This document shows, in pieces, positions 44,561-53,723 of a stretch of DNA of 64,000 bases; within the stretch, counting starts at the first letter, position 1, and every line of letters begins with the position of its first letter. Origin of the DNA: Bacteroidota bacterium (lineage in GTDB: Bacteria; Bacteroidota; Bacteroidia; Chitinophagales; Chitinophagaceae); assembly GCA_023387985.1 (NCBI GenBank), contig JAEWHC010000009.1, forward strand, positions 1 to 64,000. Reading direction: 5' to 3'. The notes under the pieces are model-generated. The model was not told the DNA's origin. It searched no databases and worked only from the letters and a program-made list of their open reading frames with translations. A program made the translations under genes and the position numbers.

Positions 44561-45294
44561 GCTTTTAATCCTTTTTTTTTCGTGGTTATTATGGCTTGCA
44601 TTTCCCTTGCGTTGTAAATGGCCGAATCTCCCCAGGTATTGTTGAAAAAAATAAACGATGTTTTGGCTTTTTTCAGTGTTCCGGCAACTGCTTTCAATTC
44701 ATTTACCCCATATCTGGACTTAAACAAAACCGACTTGCCATGAAAACGGTAATAAGCGGCAGGTCCGGAAATAAACGGGTCGTCGGGCAATTCACCGGGT
44801 TGACTTTGCCCGCAAAAGATCAAACCGGCTTTACCGAATTCTTCTAAAACTTCCCCGCTAAACCAGGACAAATTCCGGAATTCACCCGCATTGGTAAAAC
44901 CATTGTTGCTCAGATCCAGGATGGCCCTCAACCGCTCCTCGTTGAATGAAAAACCCGGGGGAAACTGAAACAGGATGCAGCCAGCTTTTTCTTTCAAATG
45001 GTTTCGCACCAGATCATAAAAATCATTGAGCGGACGCCCGCAATCCACCAGCTTTTTAAAGTGGGTGATGAGCCGGTTCATTTTAATGGAAAACCGGAAA
45101 TCCCCCGGACTTTCTTCATGCCATTTTTTCAGCAGTTTTTCGGAAGGATATTTATAGAAGCTGCTGTTGATTTCAAGGCAGTTGAACTGGCTGCAATAAT
45201 ATGCAAACCAATTTTTCTGTGGCATCCCTTCCGGGTAGAAAACCCCTTTCCAGTCTTTGTATGAAAACCCGGAACAACCAATAAATGCCTTCAT
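44545..45294 (-). CDS. DUF72-family protein
   Basis: A 249-residue TIM-barrel-like protein of the DUF72 (YecE-like) family. Family landmarks are the N-terminal FIGCSGFSYKDWKGVFYP, the LEINSSFYKYPSEKLLKKW segment, FQFPPGF near the middle and a C-terminal YNAREM end. The exact reaction is not known; a link to metal or nucleotide chemistry has only been suggested. ATG 45294 is preferred to an upstream start five codons earlier because MKAFIGCSGF is the standard family beginning. It is followed by a KTSC gene in overlap. Confidence 0.85.
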   Translation of the reverse strand: MKAFIGCSGFSYKDWKGVFYPEGMPQKNWFAYYCSQFNCLEINSSFYKYPSEKLLKKWHEESPGDFRFSIKMNRLITHFKKLVDCGRPLNDFYDLVRNHLKEKAGCILFQFPPGFSFNEERLRAILDLSNNGFTNAGEFRNLSWFSGEVLEEFGKAGLIFCGQSQPGELPDDPFISGPAAYYRFHGKSVLFKSRYGVNELKAVAGTLKKAKTSFIFFNNTWGDSAIYNAREMQAIITTKKKGLKACHPL

Positions 45295-45484
45295 GCCGGC
45301 AATCATCAAAATAACCGTGCCAGATGTGCATCACCGCATTATTCGGATTGTGCTCATTCCAGCTTGTTTGCCTGCGGCTTTTTGTTGTTTTTAATTTTCA
45401 GGATTTTGACGGTTTGGTCAATGCATTTCGCGAAAATCTTTTCCGTGCGAAACGCAAGGCATTTGTTTTGAAAGGTTACACCCG

Positions 45485-46786
45485 TCAGTCCAGCGTCTCC
45501 CGGCCTTCGCGCTTATAAATTTTACCTTCTTTCATCACAAAAACCACATTGCCCATGGCCTCAATATGTTGCAACGGGTTGCCTTCCACGGCGATGATGT
45601 CGGCGAATTTCCCAGGTTCAATGCTCCCGGTCTGATCCCAGATGCCCAACAATTGGGCGGCGCTTTTTGTGGCAGAAATGATGGCGTCCATTGCAGGCAT
45701 ACCGGCTTCGGTCATGTATTTAAATTCCAACCAGTTTTTGCCATGCGCAAATACGCCGGCATCTGTTCCGAAAGCTATTTTCACGCCTTTTTTCCAGGCT
45801 TTGGCAAAAGTGTTTTGTATTTGCGGTCCGATTTCAATCGCTTTTGGCGTTACGACCGCGGAATAGTATCCCTGTATTTTGGCACTGTCTGCCACCGATT
45901 TTCCAGCCGTGATGGTGGGTACCAGCCAGGTGCCTTTTTGAATGGCCATATCCATGGCTTCCTCGTCCATGTAGGAGCCGTGTTCAATACTGGTTACGCC
46001 GGCACGAATGGCGCGTTTGATACCCTCCGTTCCGTGGGCATGGGCCGCCACGGCAAAACCGTAATCTTTGGCAGCCGCTACAATCGCTTCAAGTTCCGCA
46101 TCAGTAAACTGCGCGTTTTTGCCATCTTTCGCCTGGCTCAGCACCCCGCCTGTTGCGGTAATCTTAATCAGGTCTGATCCGTCCTTATAACGCTGGCGAA
46201 CCGCCTCGTATGCATCCGCACTGCCATTGATAACCCCTTCTGCAGGTCCGGGAGAGCCCATCAGGTCCTTGCGCCAGGCATTGGTTGGATCAGCGTGACC
46301 ACCGGTAGTGGCAATCGATTTGCCGGAAGTAAGTATACGCGGGCCCGCCACTTTTCCGGCAGCCACCGCATTGCGCAGCGAAATATTTACCCCGCTGCCA
46401 CCAAGATCGCGAACCGTGGTAAAACCCGACATTAAGGTTCGTTTGGCAAAAGCCAGTGAACCAAAAGCGATATCCTCCGGGTTGAGCAGGAATTCGTCAA
46501 TCAGTCCGCCTTTACGGCTTTCAGCTTCTAAATGCACATGGGAATCCATAAGCCCGGGCATTACGGTGTATTTTCTCAGGTCAATGATATTGCCGTTGCC
46601 GGAATAGCCATTCAGTATATCCGCAATTTTTCCATTTTCCACCACTACGGTCACGTTTTGCCTTTCATCGCCATTCACCACGTCAATGAGGCGTCCGCAG
46701 TGCAGGTAGGACTTTTGGGCTGAGGCCGCAAAGCCTGAAAAAAGAATGGCCAAAAGGCCAGCAACAAATGGCGTCAATTTTCTCAT
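45485..46786 (-). CDS. Exported amidohydrolase-family protein
   Basis: A 433-residue metal-dependent hydrolase with a signal peptide (ending ASAQ). Amidohydrolase-superfamily landmarks are HxH at H83/H85 (SHVHLE), a conserved His in AAHAHGTEG, GVTSIEHGSY and the metal Asp in FGTDAGVFAHG. The closest recognised group is the imidazolonepropionase-like / Xaa-Pro dipeptidase-like peptidases found in Bacteroidota, probably acting in the periplasm. The true substrate is unknown. It is transcribed away from the glutathione peroxidase gene, with a 188-bp shared promoter region. Confidence 0.87.
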   Translation of the reverse strand: MRKLTPFVAGLLAILFSGFAASAQKSYLHCGRLIDVVNGDERQNVTVVVENGKIADILNGYSGNGNIIDLRKYTVMPGLMDSHVHLEAESRKGGLIDEFLLNPEDIAFGSLAFAKRTLMSGFTTVRDLGGSGVNISLRNAVAAGKVAGPRILTSGKSIATTGGHADPTNAWRKDLMGSPGPAEGVINGSADAYEAVRQRYKDGSDLIKITATGGVLSQAKDGKNAQFTDAELEAIVAAAKDYGFAVAAHAHGTEGIKRAIRAGVTSIEHGSYMDEEAMDMAIQKGTWLVPTITAGKSVADSAKIQGYYSAVVTPKAIEIGPQIQNTFAKAWKKGVKIAFGTDAGVFAHGKNWLEFKYMTEAGMPAMDAIISATKSAAQLLGIWDQTGSIEPGKFADIIAVEGNPLQHIEAMGNVVFVMKEGKIYKREGRETLD

Positions 46787-46974
46787 AGTGCTGTATTAGA
46801 AAATGAATGTATAAACTTTTAGAAATATAAGAATATGCAAATTTCTCTTCATGCCTGCACCTATGAAGGCAACCCGGACTAATACTGCGTGGATATACTG
46901 TGAATTTAACATCCAAGAGAACTTTTCTGATACAAACCTTTCATACCTTGTCATCCGATTTAAACATTGACCAG

Positions 46975-47517
46975 ATGAAAAGAATACTGTTATTCCTTGG
47001 CGTGGTAATTTTTGCGGTAACGCTCGTGGCTTTCCGCCCGGCCAAACCTTCCATTCACCAGTTTAAGGTGGAAAGTATTGATGGCGGAACAATCGATTTT
47101 TCCGCGTTTAAAGGCAAAAAGATCCTCATTGTAAATACCGCTTCCAAATGTGGATTTACCTATCAATACGAAAACCTTCAGCAGTTTTACCAGAAATATA
47201 AAGACAAGGTGGTGGTGGTAGCTTTTCCGGCAAATAATTTCCTGGCGCAGGAGCCGGGAAACAATCAAAGCATTCAAGAGTTTTGCACGTCGAAATTCAA
47301 TGTTACTTTCCCGCTTGCGGCAAAAGTGAGTGTAAAAGGAAAAGATATCGCACCTATATTTCAATGGCTTACAAAAAAATCCGAGAACGGCGTACTGGAT
47401 GCCAACATCTCCTGGAATTTCAATAAATTTCTGATCAATGAGAATGGTGAAATGATCCAGCACTATTCAAGCCGGGTTTTGCCGGAAGATGAAGCCATTC
47501 TTAAATATTTGAAGTAA
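46975..47517 (+). CDS. Glutathione peroxidase-family thiol peroxidase
   Basis: A 180-residue thiol peroxidase with an N-terminal hydrophobic segment (likely signal or anchor, residues 3-20). The peroxidatic site is C59 in NTASKCGFT. The usual FPCNQF motif is altered to FPANNF at about 84-89, and a Cys at residue 104 (QEFC) probably acts as resolving Cys. The C-terminal ISWNFNKFLI segment is typical. Bacterial members generally use thioredoxin. ATG 46975 is chosen over an upstream start as it gives a clean signal segment. A terminator directly follows. Confidence 0.88.
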   Translation: MKRILLFLGVVIFAVTLVAFRPAKPSIHQFKVESIDGGTIDFSAFKGKKILIVNTASKCGFTYQYENLQQFYQKYKDKVVVVAFPANNFLAQEPGNNQSIQEFCTSKFNVTFPLAAKVSVKGKDIAPIFQWLTKKSENGVLDANISWNFNKFLINENGEMIQHYSSRVLPEDEAILKYLK

Positions 47518-47542
47518 AGATGGAATCGGATATACAGCATTT

Positions 47543-47567
47543 ACGCAGCTAAGGCTGCGTTTTTTTT
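47543..47567 (+). terminator. Intrinsic terminator after glutathione peroxidase gene
   Basis: A perfect stem ACGCAGC-TAAG-GCTGCGT (47543-47560) followed by eight T's (47560-47567). It is immediately downstream of the peroxidase gene and upstream of the channel gene. Confidence 0.92.
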
Positions 47568-47606
47568 GTGCTATTTTTGAACCACTCAAGAACCAAAACA
47601 GGGTTA

Positions 47607-48491
47607 ATGGACAAGAAGAATTTTGAAACATTTTGGAATGAATGGGTGGCCAACATCTGGCCCTGGCTGCTTTCCAGCGGACTAAGGGTGTTGATAATCC
47701 TAATCGGCGGTATACTGGTTTACTTTGCATTCAGGCTGTTGCTGGCTAAAGTAATCCGCATTGCTTCGCGGCACCAGGAAAGCGGAGACCGTTTGGGCGA
47801 ACAGCAACGCGAAAAAACCCTGCGTTCCATCTTCCAGGTGATCCTGCAGGTGGTGATTGGGGTAATCATGCTGATGATGATCCTGGTTGAGTTTGGATTA
47901 AAGATCACCCCCTTACTTGCGAGTGCCGGTGTAGTAGGTCTCGCCCTGGGCTTTGGAGGTCAGTACGTAATCAAAGACCTGTTGTCCGGCATGTTCATAA
48001 TCCTGGAAAACCAGTACCGTATTGATGATGTGGTGCGGATAGGAGGCCTCACCGGAAAAGTAGAGAAGATGAGCCTGCGCATTACCACCCTGCGCGACCT
48101 TGACGGGAATATGCATTTTATACCCCATGGCACCATAGATCAGGTATCCAATCTGTCGAAATCTTTCAGCCGGGTAAACCTGGATATTCCTGTGGCTTTT
48201 GGTACCGACATCGAAAAGTTGATCGAAATAGTAAACCGTGTGGGAAACGAACTTTATGCAGACGAAACCTGGGCAGAATTTATGCTTGAAGCACCGCAGT
48301 TCATGCGTGTACAGGACCTGGGCGAAACGGGGGTTCTGATCAAAATTATCGGCAACGTAAAGCCATCACAGCAATGGATGGTGAGCGGCGAATTGCGAAA
48401 ACGTCTGTACAAAGCATTTGCCGAAGAAAATATTGAATTGGGAGTTCCGGTAAGAACCTTGAAAATGGAGGCTGCCAGGCCACAGGCTTAA
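47607..48491 (+). CDS. Small-conductance mechanosensitive channel (MscS family)
   Basis: A 294-residue inner-membrane channel that opens under membrane tension to release solutes on osmotic downshock. It has three hydrophobic N-terminal segments, the third being the Ala/Gly-rich pore helix LLASAGVVGLALGFGGQYVIKD, then the beta domain with DVVRIGGLTGKVEKM and a C-terminal alpha/beta part. ATG 47607 is preferred to an upstream frame of 13 residues that overlaps the terminator. Subtype within the MscS family is not clear, but the size is typical for a minimal MscS. Confidence 0.92.
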   Translation: MDKKNFETFWNEWVANIWPWLLSSGLRVLIILIGGILVYFAFRLLLAKVIRIASRHQESGDRLGEQQREKTLRSIFQVILQVVIGVIMLMMILVEFGLKITPLLASAGVVGLALGFGGQYVIKDLLSGMFIILENQYRIDDVVRIGGLTGKVEKMSLRITTLRDLDGNMHFIPHGTIDQVSNLSKSFSRVNLDIPVAFGTDIEKLIEIVNRVGNELYADETWAEFMLEAPQFMRVQDLGETGVLIKIIGNVKPSQQWMVSGELRKRLYKAFAEENIELGVPVRTLKMEAARPQA

Positions 48492-48564
48492 GGAATTGTA
48501 ACCTGTGCATGGCTATTTTATAATGGATTTTGTCCTTAGTTTTACCGGTAAATTTTTCACCACC

Positions 48565-49134
48565 ATGAAACACAGCTGTTTTTTTATTTTCTTTTGTTTT
48601 TTCGTTTTCCCGATGTATGCACAGGATACGCTTTTTCTTTCCGCGGAAAATTCAATCATTAAATACCAAATGTCACATCCCACGATAAAATGGGAGGGAA
48701 TCAATAAAGAGATATCCGGAGCGGCTGTTAAGGACAGTGCAAGTGATGCATTAATATTCGTGAGCATTACGGCCCCGGTTGCAGGGTTTAAAAGCGACAA
48801 CAACACCCGCGATAACCATATGCAGGATAAAACGGAAGCGCAGAAATATCCTGATGTTTTATTTGAAAGCCTGGCAATAAACAGTGACAGCACAATACTG
48901 CAGGTAAAAGGAAACCTCACATTTCACAATGTAACCCGCGAGGTGAATTTTGTAGTTGAGCCGCAGGTCCTGGACAACAAGACTATTTATACGGGCAGTT
49001 TGGATTTGCTACTTACCGATTTTGGCATTAAACCACCGCGGCTGATGATGATTCCCGCCGACAACAATTTCACCATTGTTTTTTCGGTTGCTTTTCCGGA
49101 TATCCCTTCGGTTGCCTTGTCAGATAATCCATAG
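48565..49134 (+). CDS. YceI-family exported protein
   Basis: A 189-residue exported protein (signal peptide ending MYAQ) with the YceI lipocalin-like barrel: an N-terminal strand SIIKYQMSHPTIKWEG, a repeated VxGNLTFHNVTREVNF type strand and a C-terminal part with LLLTDFGIKPPRLM. YceI proteins bind isoprenoid-like lipids in some species. ATG 48565 gives the signal peptide, and an earlier in-frame start adds 20 unlikely residues. The 3' end overlaps the convergent small membrane protein gene by 15 bp. Confidence 0.85.
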   Translation: MKHSCFFIFFCFFVFPMYAQDTLFLSAENSIIKYQMSHPTIKWEGINKEISGAAVKDSASDALIFVSITAPVAGFKSDNNTRDNHMQDKTEAQKYPDVLFESLAINSDSTILQVKGNLTFHNVTREVNFVVEPQVLDNKTIYTGSLDLLLTDFGIKPPRLMMIPADNNFTIVFSVAFPDIPSVALSDNP

Positions 49135-49359
49135 TTTATCTTTGGGCATGTCTTCATAGCCGAATTCTTCACCCTCCTCAAGTTCCTTCCCATTGTAACC
49201 GCCAAAGCGCAAGGTTATATAAACCATCCACCCCAGGAGCAAAATACCGATCAGGAACAAGAAAGTCATCAACCCGATCGCGGCGCCAAATCCGGGTAAT
49301 GCGGCATAAAAAACCAGGAATACCGTTGTGACCAGTGTAGCAAAAATGTAATTCTTCAT
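49120..49359 (-). CDS. Small membrane protein, unknown
   Basis: A 79-residue protein with two adjoining hydrophobic stretches (about residues 4-20 and 25-50) and an acidic C-terminal tail (ELEEGEEFGYEDMPKDK). No family was recognised, and it is probably an inner-membrane protein. It overlaps the convergent YceI gene by 15 bp at the 3' ends. Confidence 0.65.
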   Translation of the reverse strand: MKNYIFATLVTTVFLVFYAALPGFGAAIGLMTFLFLIGILLLGWMVYITLRFGGYNGKELEEGEEFGYEDMPKDKLWII

Positions 49360-49523
49360 GGCAAATCCTTGATAGGATTAAACCAGTTTCCATAAACGTG
49401 CCATTTGTTGTACAGGGCAAATTTTTGAGATTTTGGATTGTTAAGGCGCAGTAATGGCATACCACCATATTGAATGATCAGCACCGCTCCACTTGAGCCG
49501 GATGCAATTTTACGCTGTAAGAT

Positions 49524-51206
49524 TTAGCTAAGGTATCGGGCTACAACAGGCATTCTTCTGCCTGTACCAAAAGCTTTCGGGCTTACCCTGATGATGGGGC
49601 AAAACTGCTTGCGTTTGTATTCTCCACGGTTCACCATCCTCAGGACCCGGTCCGTTATACCGGGGTCAAATCCCATTGCTTTGATCTCATCCGGGCCCTG
49701 CCGCCTTTCAATATATTGATAGAGTATGGGATCGAGGATGTTGTACGGGGGCAAACTGTCACTGTCTTTCTGACCCGGCCGCAACTCTGCACTCGGAGGT
49801 TTTGTAATGATATGCGATGGAATAATTTCGCCATTGCGGTTAATGTATCTGGCCAGTTCGTAAACCTGGAGTTTGTAGAGGTCGCCTAAGATGCCAAGTC
49901 CACCCGCCATATCGCCATACAACGTACCGTAGCCTACTGCCAATTCACTCTTGTTGCTGGTATTCAGCAGAATATAATTGAATTTGTTGGCAAGCGCCAT
50001 AACGAGTACGCCGCGGGTGCGTGCCTGTATGTTCTCTTCCGCCACATCGAAGGGAAGCTCGCCGAAAACCGGGAATAACGCGGTTTCAAACGCATCAAAA
50101 ACCGGTTTGATGGCGATCATTTCATAGGGATTGCCCAGGTTCCTGCTCAATTGCACCGCGTCATCTACACTATGTGTTGTGCTGAATTGTGAAGGCATCA
50201 GCAATGCATGAACGTTATCTTTTCCAAGGGCTTCCACGGCAAGTGCCAGTGTGAGCGCGCTGTCCATTCCGCCACTGCTTCCAACGATCGCTTTCCGAAA
50301 ACCCATTTTCCCAAAATAATCGCGGATGCCCATGAGCAGCGCCTGGTGAATCTGTTCAATATTGAGCCCAGGTTCAAGAACCAGCGGTTCCGGCAACATT
50401 GCAGGCACATCTTGTACTGCTTCAAGTACAGGAAGTGAAATCATTCCTTCTTCATCTATTTCATAAATTTTTATCGCCTCGTCAAACATCGGAAGCTGGT
50501 CAAGCAGGTTGCCGTCCTTATCAAAGACGAGCGAACTGCCGTCATAGATCAGTTCGGTATGCGCGCCGACAGCGTTGCAATAAAACATTGGGATCCGGTA
50601 TTTCAGCACATTTGCCCTTACCACCCCCTTGCGGTCTTCCAGGTGAGTATAGTCAAAGGGCGAAGCACAAAGGTTTAGCATGAAATCCGGATTAAATTCC
50701 ATAAGCTTGTCCATCGGACAAATGGTGTAGAGGGGATTGTCTCCAAGATTCCAGATATCCTCGCAGATCGTAACGGCCAGTTTCTTCCCGCCAAATTCAA
50801 TAACTTTCCAGGAATCTGCCGGCTGGAAATAGCGGTTTTCATCAAAGATATCATAGGTAGGCAACAAGGTTTTGCGAACAACTGCTTCTACCTTGCCCTC
50901 GTTAAGAAACCAGGCACTGTTGTAAAGATCCTTTCCGGCTATTTCGGGATTGACTTCCGGACCGCCTACCAATGCGGCAATGCCGGTGCAATGTGTGGCG
51001 ATCTCATCAATGGCTTTACGGCATTTCTTCACAAAATCGCTGAACTCAAAAAAATCGCCTGCGGGATAACCACATACGGCCAATTCGCTGAATAGCACGA
51101 GATCGGCGCCTCCCGATTTCGCTTCCTCAATGGCAGCGATTATTTTCCCGGTATTCCATTCAAAATTACCCACATGGTAATTTTGCTGGGCGATGGCTAT
51201 TTTCAT
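49524..51206 (-). CDS. nadE: Glutamine-dependent NAD+ synthase
   Basis: A 560-residue cytoplasmic enzyme making NAD+ from deamido-NAD+, ATP and glutamine. The N-terminal nitrilase-type glutaminase domain has the triad E41, K112 and C148 (FSELAVCGYP, RKTLLPTYDIF, TICEDIW). The C-terminal synthetase domain carries the ATP pyrophosphatase P-loop SSGGMDS (310-316) and STTHSVDDA. Length agrees with the two-domain glutamine-dependent form. The gldC gene lies just upstream on the same strand. Confidence 0.96.
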   Translation of the reverse strand: MKIAIAQQNYHVGNFEWNTGKIIAAIEEAKSGGADLVLFSELAVCGYPAGDFFEFSDFVKKCRKAIDEIATHCTGIAALVGGPEVNPEIAGKDLYNSAWFLNEGKVEAVVRKTLLPTYDIFDENRYFQPADSWKVIEFGGKKLAVTICEDIWNLGDNPLYTICPMDKLMEFNPDFMLNLCASPFDYTHLEDRKGVVRANVLKYRIPMFYCNAVGAHTELIYDGSSLVFDKDGNLLDQLPMFDEAIKIYEIDEEGMISLPVLEAVQDVPAMLPEPLVLEPGLNIEQIHQALLMGIRDYFGKMGFRKAIVGSSGGMDSALTLALAVEALGKDNVHALLMPSQFSTTHSVDDAVQLSRNLGNPYEMIAIKPVFDAFETALFPVFGELPFDVAEENIQARTRGVLVMALANKFNYILLNTSNKSELAVGYGTLYGDMAGGLGILGDLYKLQVYELARYINRNGEIIPSHIITKPPSAELRPGQKDSDSLPPYNILDPILYQYIERRQGPDEIKAMGFDPGITDRVLRMVNRGEYKRKQFCPIIRVSPKAFGTGRRMPVVARYLS

Positions 51207-51299
51207 AAATCAAATTTTAAAAAATGAATTTTTTTCAGTGGGTATAGCAGTCAGCACTTAGGTCACCGGGATTCCGAGAAAAAAAATTTTCAAACCAGT

Positions 51300-51656
51300 T
51301 TATTGCCGGCTATTTTTTTGTTCCGCTCTCTGGCTTTCACTGAATTCCTGGAAAAACGATTTTGCAAAACCGCGCAAATCATTAACCAGTTTCTCCTGCC
51401 CGGTACTCCGCTGCAGAGAATCAGCCATGCCCATCATGGTCTGGTAATAAAAATCGATCATTTCATCGATCATCATTTTCTGTGTCCAAAGGTCAATGCG
51501 CAATGCGGCTTTTTCCTGGGCGTCCCAAAAATTCACCATCATAGCGCGGGCTTCCTGAAATTCGGCAATGCTGCTGTCAGTAGCCCGCCATTCAATTTTT
51601 TCGGGCATCCGGCTTTTATCTAAAGATACTTTTATGTCAATGGTTGATTCAATCAT
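51300..51656 (-). CDS. gldC: Gliding motility protein GldC
   Basis: A 118-residue protein matching the GldC family: an N-terminal strand pair IDIKVSLDKSRMPEKIEW, ARAMMVNFWDAQEKAALRIDLWTQ, DEMIDFYYQTMMGMADSLQRST. GldC is a small cytoplasmic protein linked with gliding motility in Flavobacterium, where it lies near gldB. Here it stands between nadE and a glycosyltransferase gene without gldB. Presence of gldC does not itself prove gliding, because the gene is widely kept in Bacteroidota. The T9SS cargo in this window is consistent with a T9SS-bearing organism. Confidence 0.87.
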   Translation of the reverse strand: MIESTIDIKVSLDKSRMPEKIEWRATDSSIAEFQEARAMMVNFWDAQEKAALRIDLWTQKMMIDEMIDFYYQTMMGMADSLQRSTGQEKLVNDLRGFAKSFFQEFSESQRAEQKNSRQ

Positions 51657-51668
51657 TATTTTCTGGTT

Positions 51669-52769
51669 TTATATTTTTTTGTTTTTTATATTTTTCAAAA
51701 TGGTTTTCAGGTTTTTTGCAGCTTCTTCCACCGTTGCCTCCCCGACTACTTTTTGAGCCGTTTCGGTTTTTTTATTCCGGGTGGTTTCCTGCGTGTACAC
51801 TGCGATCAGCTGTTCGGCAAGGTCTTCTTCATTCCAGTCTGCAAAATACGGCACTTCTTTTCCAAGTACCTCTTCCACGGTTTCATTGCGCTCTGTAATG
51901 ATGGGCACAAAACTTTGCGCCGTAGCCAGCAGCCACCAATCTTTGGCATCGGCAGCAGGAGAAACCACACAATAAGCTGAGCCCAGCCATTCCGGTAGAT
52001 CGGCAAACCGGGGCGATTCAACCAGCACTTCCTGGCGGTATTTGAATGTTTTCAGTTTTTCACGCCATGATCCCCCGCTCAAGCCCCGCAGGCAAATGAC
52101 AAGTTGCAGTGATGATTGCTGTCTTTTTTTGAACCGTGAAAAAGCCTTCAGCAAGGGCATGATTACCTCGTCGGTATGGCCACTGCCGTAAAAAAGAAAA
52201 TAATCATTATCACGGGTGTTGCGGGTCTTCCAGCTCACCCTTGTCATCCAGTCGCTTGGGCGGAAAGCCGCCAGGTAAAAACTTCCTGTGGCATAAATAG
52301 CGGGAGCAAGTTTTGGGATCAGCCTCCGCCATTTTTCAGCCTGGTTGATTTGTGAAAATATAAGTCCCGAAACATTCTGCCATCTTTTGGACAACTTTTC
52401 ATTGCCGCTGAAAACAGATAACCATTCGGTTTCATCATGCACCCAGATGACTTGTTTGCTGTTTATTTCATTTACCAGATGCTCATTCACCACCAATACA
52501 ATATCCGGCCCGAAAGCTTGAATTAACCGCTTTACCTGCTGTCCGTTCTGCCAGCGTTTTATGGAATTGCTGCGGTCGAACAACAGGGGATCGGCATGCC
52601 TGATTTGTTTTAAATCAGCCCAGCCTGCAACCGCGGGCTGGCGGCCGGCCCAAAATATCCGTAGCGACTGGGAAACCCGGGTAAGTTCCATCAACAGCGC
52701 AGCCAGAATACGTACCCTTGCTGAAGGCAAATAATGCTTACCGGATTCGGCCAAAACAGCTATTTTCAT
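51669..52769 (-). CDS. Glycosyltransferase-like protein
   Basis: A 366-residue protein that appears to be a divergent GT-B glycosyltransferase. The N-terminus KIAVLAESGKHYLPSARVR and the middle FLFYGSGHTDEVIMPLLKAFSRF resemble the two Rossmann halves, and VVSPAADAKDWWLLATAQSFVPII takes the place of the donor-binding EX7E region without an obvious EX7E motif. So activity and donor cannot be stated. It lies upstream of gldC by 12 bp and may be cotranscribed with it. Confidence 0.65.
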   Translation of the reverse strand: MKIAVLAESGKHYLPSARVRILAALLMELTRVSQSLRIFWAGRQPAVAGWADLKQIRHADPLLFDRSNSIKRWQNGQQVKRLIQAFGPDIVLVVNEHLVNEINSKQVIWVHDETEWLSVFSGNEKLSKRWQNVSGLIFSQINQAEKWRRLIPKLAPAIYATGSFYLAAFRPSDWMTRVSWKTRNTRDNDYFLFYGSGHTDEVIMPLLKAFSRFKKRQQSSLQLVICLRGLSGGSWREKLKTFKYRQEVLVESPRFADLPEWLGSAYCVVSPAADAKDWWLLATAQSFVPIITERNETVEEVLGKEVPYFADWNEEDLAEQLIAVYTQETTRNKKTETAQKVVGEATVEEAAKNLKTILKNIKNKKI

Positions 52770-52856
52770 AAGTTTACAAATGTACAGGGGAAAATTACGA
52801 CAAGTTTTAACCAGGCTATTTAGGGGTTCAACATCTTTTTAAGAAAATTTATTACA

Positions 52857-52912
52857 TTGGAAATCAAAAAGCATTATTTTTGGGCATTGGTGAAGATTTT
52901 TAAAACACCAAT
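52857..52912 (+). promoter_or_regulatory. Promoter and leader hairpin of DUF4290 gene
   Basis: TTG (52857-52859) and TATTTTTG (52875-52882) form a promoter with a slightly short spacer of 15 bp. Just after it, ATTGGTG (52886-52892) and CACCAAT (52906-52912) can pair across a 13-nt loop at the very 5' end of the transcript, which might affect stability or initiation. The leader before the start at 53000 is about 110 nt. Confidence 0.5.
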
Positions 52913-52999
52913 TGCAAAAATTACAGCGTAGGGCACTTAGCAATTAGTTTGTTTTGCTTTTTGAGAATAGCCACTACTTTTTTAACGTCTTGATAATTT

Positions 53000-53680
53000 A
53001 TGGAATACAACACCGGCAGGGGTTCGCTGCAAATGAAGGAGTATGGCAGGCATCTCCAGAAAATCGTGAGCCATTTAATTACCATTGAGGATGACGCTTT
53101 ACGGCAGCGCAATGCCGAGGCCGTTGTGGAATTAATGGGTTTCCTCAATCCTTCGATTAAGGTGAATGAGAATTACAAACACCAGCTTTGGGACCACCTT
53201 TTTGCCATGAGCAATTTTCAGCTTGACGTAGAAAGTCCATACCCGAAACCCACATCGGAAAGTTACCATGCAAAGCCCAACCCGATCCCTTATCCCAAGC
53301 ACCGGTTGAAATACAATCACCTCGGCAAACACCTGCAGGAGTTGATTGACAAGGCCCTGGCCGAACCCGATGAAGATAAAAAGAGCGGCTATGCCCATAC
53401 CATCGCCCATTATATGAAACTGGCATACAGCACATGGCATAAAGAGCTGGTACATGATGATACCATCCGCCAGGAACTGGACGCCATCACCAACGGTCAG
53501 CTCACTTTCAGCTCCACGCCTTTTGTAAGGCACAGGGTTACCCCGCAGGTAGAGGAAAACGCATACGGCGGCCGCCGCAACGGCAACAACAAATACAAAC
53601 AAAAACGCCGTTCAGGTAGCAGCAGCGGCAGCGGCGGCAGCAGCAATAAAAACCGCCGCTTCAGCAAAAAGCGGTTTTAA
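53000..53680 (+). CDS. DUF4290-family protein
   Basis: A 226-residue protein of the Bacteroidota-specific DUF4290 family: an N-terminal helical domain with MKEYGRHLQKIVSHL, NYKHQLWDHLFAMSNF, NHLGKHLQELIDKAL and AHYMKLAYSTWHK, then a basic Gly/Ser/Asn-rich tail (about 185-226) that could contact nucleic acid. Its role is unknown. In related genomes this gene commonly directly precedes murA, but here three kilobases with a ligase/exonuclease pair separate them. A terminator-like hairpin lies just past the stop. Confidence 0.85.
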   Translation: MEYNTGRGSLQMKEYGRHLQKIVSHLITIEDDALRQRNAEAVVELMGFLNPSIKVNENYKHQLWDHLFAMSNFQLDVESPYPKPTSESYHAKPNPIPYPKHRLKYNHLGKHLQELIDKALAEPDEDKKSGYAHTIAHYMKLAYSTWHKELVHDDTIRQELDAITNGQLTFSSTPFVRHRVTPQVEENAYGGRRNGNNKYKQKRRSGSSSGSGGSSNKNRRFSKKRF

Positions 53681-53689
53681 TAACGTTAA

Positions 53690-53723
53690 GGTATTTAAGC
53701 AATATTTTAATACCGCATTTTTT
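53690..53723 (+). terminator. Probable terminator after DUF4290 gene
   Basis: Pairing GGTATT / AATACC (53690-53695 with 53709-53714) around an AT-rich loop, followed by GCATTTTTTTTG. A weak stem, but it sits 10 bp after the stop and has a good U-tract. Confidence 0.55.

Noticed and set aside
52921..53148. Minus-strand frame ending QDVKKVVAILKKQNKLIAKCPTL
   Set aside because: The tail looks protein-like, but most of the frame is antisense to DUF4290 and no start lies near the lysine-rich part; A/T-rich leader DNA explains the composition.
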